In this document: in pieces, positions 11,930-24,900 of the stretch
Layout of the letters: each line of letters opens with the position of its first letter
Position numbering within the stretch: position 1 is the first letter of the stretch
Source: Xestospongia muta
Lineage: Eukaryota; Porifera; Demospongiae; Haplosclerida; Petrosiidae
Direction: 5' to 3'
Assembly (NCBI GenBank): GCA_963693285.1
Contig: OY848922.1
Span: forward strand, 4,638,923-4,702,922
Length of the DNA: 64,000 nt
Position numbers and translations under genes: made by a program
Notes under the pieces: generated by a model
The model's database searches: none
Seen by the model: the letters and a program-made list of their open reading frames with translations, nothing else
What the model was told of the DNA's origin: nothing

Positions 11930-14900
11930 CTGTAATAAATAAGACTGTTATAAATCGTTTGTAGGTTAATTTAACATGACTTTTTATAAATTCTAATTGT
12001 CAGTTTACTTGAAATACATTATGTACAAATTTTGATTGTTTGTAATTACTGAATTTATATTAACAGGTCAGTATAATGCATGTATATACATTCATTGAAG
12101 AGTAAGTCAATAACGTAATTAAAAAAATATATAATTAAGATACTGAAATCAATTTTGCCTTTACCATTTTGCAATAAAATTTCTTGCACAATGCGATTTT
12201 CATCAATTGCTTTGAGAGCTTCAATGAAGTTTGCTCTGTTTGCATGACCACCTTTTAACCACTTTACTAACATGTCTTTACGAGATGGTGCAGGTTGATA
12301 ATGATTGAGTGATTTGATATCTTTAATTACAGCATCTTTAACACCCAGATGTATACCCAAAATTTCCCAGTCATCAACTTCTTTTACAAACTTTACAAGA
12401 GCAGAAAGATGACACTCATCTAAAAGATAGATCCATCAAATGAATCAGTAATGAACTGGTATAGTTACCTAGTGGTCCATCTGGTAGATATGAGCAAACT
12501 GAGATAATATCTGAATCATGTGCTAAAAGATCAAAAAGATTTATACATGGCTTTTGGGAGTTGTAAATGCTATAATCTAGCAAAAGGTTTGTGTATCAAA
12601 CGTTTTCAGACCTAATTAATCTACAATGAATAAGTATTAAAAATAGGTCGATTGCTTCAACAAAATGAATCACAATTACTTACCATATTGCTTAGTTGTT
12701 TTGCATTCAGAAGTGACTGAACAGGGATCTACACCAGGACAAAATAAATGCTGACAATAGACAAGGTAAACATTTCAAACTCACCAATTAGCCAACAGGT
12801 TTGTCTTTCATCAATTAGTTCAAGTGTTGGGAGCCATTTTTCAATACTACATCTCATTAAAGGTGGATCATGATCCCATGATATAATAACTGGATGTAAC
12901 TTATATCCACATTCACTGTGCTCTTGTTTACAAGGGATAGATATGTCAGCTTTGAGTGTCCCTTCATCATATGCCAATATATCAGCACAAGCTGATATAG
13001 CTTCACAGATGACTTTGTGTAATTTAAAACAATATTTAGTCACACCATTGTAGTAGACCTCAATCCAATAGAATCGATCAACTAATAAGACAGAACCAAA
13101 TAAATCTTCAGAATAAAGTAAAACAGCATAACGTAGCTGTCTTGGAAATGCAATTGAACAACTATCTATATCAAATTGTGGACTTTCTGTTCTGTCAACA
13201 AGAGCAACTACAACAGCTGGAAACACACCCTAAAAATGGAGAATGATGTTATTTTTTATAAATCATCAACTAAATTAACACTTCAGAATTATAAGAAAAT
13301 TTTAAGACATGGTTTTTAACATTAACAAAATTAAAAGAGTAGAATATTAACATTACTCACTTGAGGTACGACTTTACTTCTGAATGTAATAATCATTGGA
13401 TCACATTTTATTTTAAAAAGAAGTGTATCTTTCTCATTTGCCTGATAAGGTGGTAATACTACTGGCATAAAATAGCGATTGACACCATCCGTTGTCAAAA
13501 TTGGAGTAATAATGCGCAGATATCGAAGCAAAATTAAAAAGGCATTTTTCGTAAAAAGAGAAGAAACAAATGGCAGGCAAACTTTATCAAGTAAAGATTC
13601 ATCAAATACTCCAAATTCACGAAATGCTCGAATATTCTCTGGTGTTATAGACTTACCCTCGAGTAAAATATCCTCTAAAGAGTCTACAAATGAAACGCGT
13701 ATCAATGCTGTGAGTATGTCAAGAAGATATTGAGGATTAGTAAAGATTATATTACGAAGGACAATTGGAAAATACAGGAACAAGGCCGCGGTATGTAAGT
13801 AGGATAAAGACTTCTGGACATCATTTATATCCATACCAAGACTAACTCCAAAATGATGACAAGATTCTAATGAGACCATTCCATGTTCTTCATATGATGC
13901 TTCCTCTTTCAGACGCAATTCAAACATGTACCAACGTACTGGTATGGGTGCAGCGATGCCAATGTCATTCTGATAGGACATAATATGCTGTCGAAGAGAA
14001 GATGATATTTTTTTTCGATTCCACCAACAAAGATTATCAACGGGAAATATGAGCTGTTTTGGATCTTCATTAGGAAAAATAAAATGGTCAAGAAACTCAC
14101 TAAGGGTAGATAGTAGCCGCTCATTCTTAAACTGTAATGACTCATAGAATACTTTTCTCACTCCCTTAATCTTATCATAGCAAGTGCCAATGATCATAAA
14201 AAGTGGTAAGCTTTTCTTTCCTTTTGCAACAACAGCATTTTTAGAAGAAACTATTGAACGCACAAAATGCTCCATCAGCTCTAGGTTGGTCATTTGTAAC
14301 TCACTGGGTTGATTGAGCAACTTACCATTCAGTGAGTAGCAAAACTGAGGCTTTTCAAAAAGGCTTTCTGTTAACTTTGTACAGATTATATTTATGGTAT
14401 TGCCACGAATAAATGCTCGTGATACATCAGCAAATTGTGGCTGACCACCACTATCAAGAACATTTATCCATGTGGCTTTGTGGCTGTTTTGTGGGTTTTT
14501 TTGCTCGGCAAAAATCTTTTCTAATTCCCTAGAATATTGACCACGATCTGGATTGGTATTGTAAACCAAAATTCCTCTAAGAGGTTTGTTGCTAGAAACT
14601 ACAGGTCGTGTAGCTTCGTCAGATGACATTGTTGGACCGCTTAAAGACATATTAAAACTAGTAAAATCTTCGGTTTCACTCTTAGCCAGGCTTGATTTTG
14701 TGGATGTAGCAATTTCAGAATCCAACTCTTTCGAATCATATTCTGATTTGGTTGATGTTATAGCAGTAGGCAACAGTGAAGCAGCACTGTGACTTTCTAC
14801 TTTTTGCTTAGCTGACTCAGTAATGCTTATGCCAGTTTCATCAGTTGTCAACTCTTGAGATGATTCTGTAGATAAAAAATTTCCACTAGCATCCTCTGCA

Positions 14901-17900
14901 ATATGATCATCGGTTTCTTGTTGTGAATCTTCCTCAAGTGCATGAATTGCATCTGAGAGCATTCTTAGTATGTCAAGACTGGTAACCTTTTCCCATATCT
15001 TTCCTTCATTGCGTCCAGCCACCCTCTCTAATGCTCGTATAGGTCTTGTTGCTAATGCTGTACTGTTGTGAAATCTAGGTGCACTCCAGTTGAACAGAAG
15101 TGACTTGAATGCTGTTTTACCAACACAAGGTGGTCCCATAAGAACAAGTCTCATGTTAGTCAGTTGAACTTTGCCTTTGTGGAGTCCATGTTTGAAAAGC
15201 CGTTGTAATGCTGTAGTGAAGAAAACAAAAGGATATTAGATTACTGAGAATAATGTATTGTGCTAGTAGTATTTTAGCATACAAATCATATTACTAACAT
15301 AAGGTATACTATCTTCTAGTGTATTTTTCATACAAAAGGTATTATTAAAATATTTGTCTTAAGATTGAAGATTATCATTAAATTGACTACAGAATATTAG
15401 CCTATAGAAATGTCTGCATAGACAAATACAAGAAACTACAGTATTGTTTATTAATTAAGAAACCTCCCTTAATTATCCTTCCAATTTTCAATAGTAATAT
15501 CTAAATTTGTTAATTGCCATAACTTCAAATTCTGTAATTTTGTTGTCACAATGACCATACTTATATATGTATTAGTATAGTCATATATACTTATTTTATA
15601 TATGTATTCCATTTATATTATAGAATTACTTAATAATTATATTATTATTATTCTAACTGTGTTGTTATAGGTAAAGAATATAAAATAATGCACTATAACT
15701 AAACAATCAAAATAAAAAATTAGAGAAGTTTATAATATATAAACTACTTAGAAAGTTACATAATAAAAGTTCTACAATAATATAAACTATACAATGAAAA
15801 TGAAGTTGTTATGATGTACATAGTTGTTGTCATAAATTATTAATACATACCTTTATCTATTAACAGGTTTGCAATGTTTCGATAGCCTCTACTCTGAGCT
15901 AATTCAGCTGGAGTTTTACCAGCCTGAGTGGAGAATGAGTGTATTAATAGAAAACCAAACATAATGTGGAATTAATATGAAATATACATCTATATATATA
16001 TTAAATACATATAAGGTTTGTAGTGAATAGATGTATATATACTTTATGATTTAAAAAATAATAATAAACTGTTAATAATAACGTTGTGTAAGGAAAAGTA
16101 ACTCATGAAGTAACACCCACACAATTATAATTCATGGTCAATTTTATTGTTTATTATTGTTGAAGACAAACGATAATTGAGCATTTCGCTTCTACAGATC
16201 ATGTGAAATTATATATAAACAGAGTTGTAACATGATCAAAACATTCTTAGGTTAATTTGCTATATGAACATACTGATACATCAATGAAGTGATTATGCTT
16301 GTCTTCACATATAATGAACAATAACAAAAAGTACAAGAGAGAATTTACACTGATCTATAATTACATTTTAATATCTGACTACTTGATGCAATTATATAAC
16401 AAACAATCATACCTTATTCACAGGAGTAATGTCAGCACCATTAGTAATTAATATTTTGATGATCTCTAGATGATTATTGTAAGCTGCACAATGTAATGCA
16501 GTCCAGCCATTCTGTAGCAATAAAACAAAGACGCAATACTTACACAATATACACTATAGAGAAATTTCAACTAAATGTACTAGTAACACATAATATATTT
16601 ACAATTTTAATTATTTAACTTAAACATACACTATGTGATATTGTGAAAATGGTGCAATTATTATACAGTTATGTTCATATATATATATATATATATATAT
16701 AGCTACTATATAATATACTGTAAACTTATATACTGCATTACTGAAGTCTTAATAAACAAATCTGTCTAAACACAGAAATAATGAAAGGCACTAAAGTGTC
16801 GAACCTCGCTGCAGTTTCTAAGTTATTTGTAAATGCTTAGGCCCAGCTATGATGTTACTAGGTAGCATTACAAAAAATTTATTAATATTCAAATTATTGA
16901 TGGTCACGTGATGCACATTACAAACTGTTGTTTGATGACTCAGCATTTCTCTTCAATCAAAGGGAAAAAAAGCTTTGTCGTTTACTGGGTACCTTGCACT
17001 CTGATTGACATGTCTGTGAAGCTGATAATGAGTAAGTAATAGTATCATTCAATTGCCAAGCAAGATTAAGTGCTAGGTTCGTGATGAACGTTTCTCTGAG
17101 CCTTTACATGACGCTTTAAAAAGTTTCAATACTTCATATACAAAAATTATTGTAACTTGAAAATGAAACATTCTTTGGAAACGTCCTGTAGTACAAATAT
17201 AAATCAATATATTATCTATTAGTAGCAGTTTTTCCAGTGCTTTGAGACGTTTGCTGAATGCGTTACTTTGCTCCAAGTCCACAAAACATTTTTCAGAACT
17301 TTTCTAACGATTGCTTCGACCAACGGCCTTCTGTTTTGCTGATCTGTATTAATCTAAGATTCTCTACAGCATACTAAAAAATCTCCAAATTAAGTTTTTT
17401 ACTTTTCGAGAAACGGTACTTTGACTGTGCAGCCTGAAAATTCTTTTGCGAGTTTTAAGTTTTTGTTTGGCAGTGTCTACAGGTCCGGTAAAAAAAGCCA
17501 TACTTTAATGTGAAATTAATACTATACCCTGGACCCTACACCCTAAACACTAGACCCTAAATGTATTAATTTCACATTAAAGTATGGCTTTTTTCTACCG
17601 GACCTGTAGACACTTCGTTTTTGTTTTCCTTGACGATGTTCTTGATACTACTGTTGTAAAGTCCACATGTTTTTCTATTCATTGCTAAAACTTTGGTAGC
17701 TGCTAAGGCTTCGCTTGCCAAGTTATAGTAGTTCCAAGGGAACAGGCAGTGCAGACACACACACACACTAACACACACACACACACACACACTAACACAC
17801 ACACGCACACACACACACTGACAGACTACAGTACCCTCGCTTTGCGCCCACGCACAGCGAGGTTAATTAATATAATTATGCTGGAAATGTTCTGCTAGTT

Positions 17901-18897
17901 TTAGGAATAGAAATAGTACATCAAATATAAGGACAGTGATTATGAAAGTTATATCTACACTAGTCACTGTTTATAGACAAGACTACAACGCAAGCTAAGT
18001 TATTGAACTAAATGATTGAACTATCCCTTTTATCAAAATATTAAAACAAAGCCAAGTGTCCCATATTTCACTCAATCTCCTATAATAATACAAGAAGACT
18101 TAAGTCAAGCTAAATTAAAAGGAGTGTGAAAAGTATATAATTAAATATAAATTTCAGATAGGGCAGTTATTATAGTAGAAATAGAAAACAGTTTTGAATT
18201 GTAATTGTGATTGTTGATGTTACACAATTAATACTTTAGTCTTTTTTTTACAAAAGATAACAGAGAGTCATGTTCAGTAATTCATCCAGTATTGAGATGT
18301 GTGTATATTATATGCATATCTTTAAAAGCTAGCAGAAAAAAGTGAGCGCTAGTATTTGGAATATTACAGAAAAAAATGGTCAGTAAATATATGCAGCAAT
18401 TTTACAAATAAAAGTGAACCCAACAATCTAATATGCTTATAACACCAGAGAAGGATTCCTTTTTGCTATGCAGCTAAATTTGAGGTTTCATTTCCTTTGA
18501 GTTATATTGACTATGCTGCTTGCACATCTTAACAGTACACAACTAAATATATCATTAGTTTCAGTTGACCCAAGATGCATATATCATGTATATTAGGTTA
18601 AGTATAGCAGGAAGACAAAATATTTTAATTTAGCAAAGACTTATAGACATTAAACAGTTTGGTTTAAAGTAAGGTTTAATGAATATCACTAGCATTGCAT
18701 TTTTACCAAACAGGTTGTCATTCTTATAATGTTAGATTTCTATAATCGTATTTAAATGTCACAAATTTTACAATTATTTCATAACACATAACAATAAATT
18801 TTGAAGATATGAAATGCTAGTTTTAATTGGTGACAATACTTTATAAATGCTGGAAAGAGAAATAAGCATTAAAATATAGGGCCAAACACCAAACATC

Positions 18898-18931
<34 letters not shown>

Positions 18932-21900
18932 CAAGGTGACCATCATTAATATGTTACACCTACTGATTACTTTTGAAACTGATAATATCTTTTTGTCATT
19001 AAGTTATTAGAAATTTTGCCAAGTCATTTTATGGTGACAAAATCATTTGTTTCTGCTCTCTTTTATTTAGATTCTTTTTGAATATCAAGCTTAAACAAAC
19101 AAATACCTCTATCACATTTAAGATGTTTTTATTCTTTGCTGAGATTGGACATGTCATTTCCTATACCGAAATCTCTATTTAATGAAATATTTGGTGTCAC
19201 ATGATCAACGAAACTTTCATTGTTACAATTCCTGGATGTTTCGTCTGGGGTTCTCATGTAATAAATGTTCTACTCAAAATATTAACTAATAAAAGATTCT
19301 GTTAATGTTATCTATTATATCTATTATGCCATATTCGAAATGACAATTGAAGTTAGTCTCTATAAAATCTATTGAGTAGTTTAAGCAACAATATTGTCTC
19401 TTGCTGATTACTTATCGTCTGCAAACACTCCTTAGGCTATATTTTTACATGAATTTAATAAAGACTATGCAACACATAACATTTGCCTTGTCTTTTGTCA
19501 TATTTTAGAAAACTTAGTTCTAAGATTACCATTTATTCTTCTTTCCTAAAGTTATGCAAGTATTTGTTCATGTTAATACTAAAGTCAATCATGTTGCTCT
19601 TCTTATACCAACCAATGACATGGCTCTAATCATGAAAGATCACTGTGAATTAAGCTGCAGCCATAATATAATGAAAGATAGCCCAAAACCTTTTGTTCAT
19701 AGTTAATGACTGAAACATTGTTAGCAAAGAACTAAACTATGACTAATAGTAAATATATTTATGGAAAAGGAATGTTGTTGGCATATGATATAGTTGAAGC
19801 ATTAATTTAGAACTTTCTTCAAAGTGTTCATTATCAGTATAATTATGTTCATAGGTAAGTACTATTGAAGTTATATAAAACGAATAAATAATAATATAAA
19901 TAACATAAGTAATATATTAAAAGATCAAGAAAAAGTGTGATTTGAATAAAAATAAAAATGAAAAAATCAGCATAGCCAAATTATTTCATTTGAAGTACTG
20001 GTCACAGCCATAAATATTCTAACATTTTTCTTAAACAATATTGGAAACTCATATTATCGTACTTTATAGGTATATAGCAAATTTATATGCTTAATACTTA
20101 AAGTATATACATTTCCAGCAAATAGTGGAATATGTTGCTGAGACAAAATAGCTGCTTAGCATGTGGCAAATGAAATGAAAAGTGAAACTTGAACATTTTG
20201 TTTTTACTGATCATGTGAAACCACATATATTACACAGAGTTATGTCATGATTATAACATTCTTAGGTTTATCTGGTATGCTGTGCATTCCAGTTACTTAA
20301 CTGAAGTCATTATGTGACAAATTTTGGTAATATTGACCAAATAAATGAACATTTGTGATGTATCTTTCTATTAAATGACAAACTATATACCTGCATCTGC
20401 TAATTATGTACTTGTGTTGCCCATGCATATGCGTTGAGATATCTCTGTTTAATTAATACTACAAGTAACTATGTCATCTCACTTTATTAATTACAGTAAT
20501 ATCTGCTTTATGCTGTAATAACAGTTTAGCCACATCGAGGTCTCCCTTCATACATGTTAACATCAATGAAGTATTCCCATCCTAAAAAATCATAAATATG
20601 ATGTAAAATGATCTATGTCAAGAGAATCATTATACACAATTATAACAATTCCCTTTAGCCTTAATATTTCATAAGGCACACAGATTAAAATTTTTAAATT
20701 TAGCAGAGCATTATAGATATAAAATAGCTTAATTTATCCAAGCTAAAATAAAGTTTAATCAACATTAAAATATTGGAGATACCAAGGAGCTAAATCATAA
20801 TAATTATACTGCATGACTATAAAAAGTTATAAGTGTAGTATAGGTAGCATAAAAGTTCCAGTAACAGCTATTTAATTGATGAGAAGCCTCATTGATTCAC
20901 TTTAAAAAAGAATATAGGTTTGTGGACAATAGGTCCTATTACGTGTAATTTGGAATAGTTTAAACCACACCAATTATTTAATATCCCTAATAATGACTAT
21001 TAAATCAGTAATATTTGTTTATTTTACAAAGACTCTATCAAATTTTACTAATTTATTTTACATTAACAAGTTTATCTCTTCTGCTCTTCATTATCCTCTA
21101 CAGCATCAACATTTGTCCACTAAATTATTCTCTAACACATCTTCCTTCATATTTAAATCTATTTTAAATATATATTGTATTCCTACCATATTAATCTAGT
21201 CAAATTATATTCTAAAGGTTTTTTTGTAAAATTTCAAGCTTTCTTTTTAGCTAATGTGGTAGACGTGTCATCATTTTTGTAAAAATGCTTTAATGATATC
21301 TGGAGCTATTATGATTACTGAACTCACATTTTTTTTAAAATTGCATTATATTGTAAATATCTTAACATTAATGTTTTTAAGTGTATAGTTACATAAAATT
21401 CGTTAAACATGTCTTATACACAGCATACCAATTATCATAATTTCTTGAATTTTGGATAAGACACATAAAAGAGTATTCTCATGTGTTTTATATGCCAAAT
21501 TTGGTAGCATTGATCTAACAAATTATCATTGTTATTTCTTTTCATTGATTTCCTATGTGATATTTTTATTTATTTATGACAAACTGTGTACCTGCAACTG
21601 ATGCGTATGTACTTGTGTTTCTTCTAGGTTAATGGACTGATATATCTTTGTGTAATAAATAATGCAAGTACACTATATTATCTCACTTTGTTTATTACAG
21701 TCACATCTGCTCCTTGCTCTAATAAGACCTTGGCCACATATAGGTGTCCCTTCATACATGCTAACATCAATGGACTATTCCCATCCTAAAGAATTGTAAA
21801 TATCATACAATTTATTATATGCAAATATGAGAATTGCCTTTTAGGCTTAACATGATATGAAAACACTTTAAAAAATGAAAATACATGTATCTTTGACCTG

Positions 21901-24900
21901 TCATTATTGTTTGCCTTTTCTTACATGATTGCAAAATTAAGTGAATTAAGTAAACTTATGCTAACTAAAATTGCTTAGCCAACTTCTCACTAAAACTAAA
22001 ATAAACTAAAAAAATAAAATTGAAAAAATAAAGTAATAATAACTAAAATTGCTTTTCTGTTACATACTAAAACTAGTCTAAACTAGAATTTATTTTATAA
22101 TCCTTCACTAATACTGAACTAAACTAAAATACTTATTCCTTATAAAAAACATCACTAATTGCATCTATTATTAATATGGTAAATTACATTCAAAAGAATT
22201 TTGTAAAAGTTGCCTACTTTCTTTTTAGTTAATGTTGTAGATGTGTCACAATTTTTGTGAAATATTTTCAAGATTTGCAGTGTTATTATGATTGCTGAAT
22301 TCATATTTCCCAAAAAAATGCATTATGTTTAAATATCATAACATTAATGTTTTTAAATGTATAGTTACATTAAATTTGTTAAACATCTGTTGTATGCGAC
22401 ATGCTAATTATCATAATTTTCTAAACTTTGCTTAAGACACATCATACACTATTTTCATGTGTTTTATATGCCAAATTTGGTAGTATTGATCTAATGAATT
22501 AACATTGCTATTTGTGTTATCTCTTTTCATTTAATGACAAACTGTATACCTACAACTGCTGATTATGTACTTGTGTTGTCCTAGGCTAATGCATTGACAT
22601 ATCTTTGTGTAATAAATAATGCAAGTACACTATATTATCTCACTTTGTTTATTACAGTCATATCTGCTCCTTGCTCTAATAAGACATTGGCCACATATAG
22701 GTGTCCCTTCATACATGCTAACATCAATGGACTATTCCCATCCTAAAGAATTGTAAATATCATGCAATTTATTATATGCAAATATGAGAATTGCCTTTTA
22801 GGCTTAACATGATATGAAAACACTTTAAAAAATGAAAATACATGTATCTTTGACCTGTCATTATTGTTTGCCTTTTCTTACATGATTGCAAAATTAAGTG
22901 AATTAAGTAAACTTATGCTAACTAAAATTGCTTAGCCAACTTCTCACTAAAACTAAAATAAACTAAAAAAATAAAATTGAAAAAATAAAGTAATAATAAC
23001 TAAAATTGCTTTTCTGTTACATACTAAAACTAGTCTAAACTAGAATTTATTTTATAATCCTTCACTAATACTGAACTAAACTAAAATACTTATTCCTTAT
23101 AAAAAACATCACTAATGGCATCCATTATTAATATGGTGAATTACATTCAAAAGAATTTTGTAAAAGTTGCCTACTTTCTTTTTAGTTAATGTTGTAGATG
23201 TGTCACAATTTTTGTGAAATATTTTCAAGATTTCCAATGTTATTATGATTGCTGAATTCATATTTCCCAAAAAATGCATTATGTTTAAATATCTTAACAT
23301 TAATGTTTTTAAATGTATAGTTACATTAAATTTGTTAAACATCTGTTGTATGCGACATGCTAATTATCATAATTTTCTAAACTTTGCTGAAGACACATCA
23401 TACACTATTTTCATGTGTTTTATATGCCAAATTTGGTAGTATTGATCAAATTCGTTAAACATGTGTTGTGAACAACATAATAATTATCATATTTTCTTGA
23501 ACTTTGGTAAGTCTCATCAAAGAGTGTTTTCATATGATTTATATGCCAAATTTGGTAGTATTGATCTAATGAATTAACATTGCTATTTGTGTTATCTCTT
23601 TTCATTTAATGACAAACTGTATACCTACAACTGCTAATCATGTACTTGTGTTGTCCTAGGCTAATGCATTGACATATTTTTGTGTAATAAATAACGCAAG
23701 TACACTATATTATCTCACTTTGTTTATTACAGTCATATCTGCTCCTTGCTCTAATAAGACCTTGGCCACATATAGGTGTCCCTTCATACATGCTAACATC
23801 AATGGACTATTCCCATCCTAAAGAATCATAAATATGACATAAAAATGGTCTATTGTAAAAGAATTATTATATGCAAATATAACAATTGTTTTTTAGGCAT
23901 TACATGAAATGAAAATGTATTAATTTAGCTTATTATACAGGGCTTAAAAGTCAATAACAATTCAATCATTATCAACTGTATATTTTAGCTTCAACAATCA
24001 AAATGGTATAAATTCATAAATAATATTGTATTGATATGTAGTGAATAATCCTAGTATTTATTTCTTTTTACAGCATATTATTTCATGAGGCACAGATGTG
24101 AAAATATTTTCATTTAGCACAGTATTATAGATATGAAATAGTTTGGCTTATTCTGGCTAAATAAATTTTAATCAACATTAAGAGTATTGGAGATACTAAG
24201 GAGTTTAATTCATATAATTATACTGCATGGTTATAAAAACTTTATTAGTGTAGTAAAAGTAGTGTAAAATTGCAGTAGCATCTATTTAATTCATAAGGCT
24301 TCAATGATTCACTTTTAAAAATTGAAGTAGGTCTAGGTCCTATCACATGTAATCTGGAATAGCTTAAACCACAGAAATTTTTTAATACCTAAAATAATGA
24401 CTTTTAAAATAAGTAATAACTCTTCACTTTATGAAATCTCTATAAAATTTTACTAATTCATTTTACATCAACAAAATTAATTTATCTCTTTTGCTCCTTA
24501 TTATCAATTAAAATCTCAACATTCAGCAACCAAATCATTCTCTTATTCATCTTGATTTTTAAATCTGTATTCCTACCATTATTAATCAGGTCAATTGCAT
24601 TCAAAAGCTTTTTATAAATGTTGCCAGCTTTCTTTTTAGCTTTTATGGTAGATGTGTCACCATTCTTGTGAAAATAGTTTAATGATATTTGTTGTTAATT
24701 ATTATGATTGCTGAATTCATATTTGAAAAAAAAATTGCATTATGCTGTAAATATTTTAACATTAATGTTTTTAAATGTATGGTTACATTAAATTTGTTAA
24801 ACATGTGTTATACACAACATAATAATTATTACAATTTCTTGAACTTTGGATAAGACACATCAAAGTGTTTTTCGTATGTTTTATATACCAGATTTGGTAG

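Larger units (their letters stand above)
16802..17864. mobile_element. DNA transposon-like insertion with 10-bp terminal inverted repeats
   Basis: Begins AACCTCGCTG (16802-16811) and ends with its exact reverse complement (17855-17864). The interior is less AT-rich than the surrounding intron. No transposase was recognised, so it would be non-autonomous. No clear target-site duplication is visible. It sits in the intron between exons 20 and 21. Confidence 0.55.
21540..23460. repeat. Tandem duplication, unit about 957 bp, with exons 19 and 18
   Basis: Exon 18 lies exactly 957 bp from exon 19, and the intron sequence between them repeats almost base for base (compare 21783-22500 with 22740-23450). 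Confidence 0.9.

Noticed and set aside
13479..14792. Plus-strand and alternative-frame ORFs within the Roc-COR exon
   Set aside because: Shadows of the 1850-bp exon, which carries the P-loop, switch and COR patterns.
17572..17814. 80-codon minus-strand ORF with Val-Cys repeats
   Set aside because: It comes from the AC microsatellite and one arm of the foldback hairpin.
23112..23605. Three ORFs of 61-76 codons on both strands
   Set aside because: They fall in duplicated introns; the matching positions in the neighbouring unit do not keep the frames.
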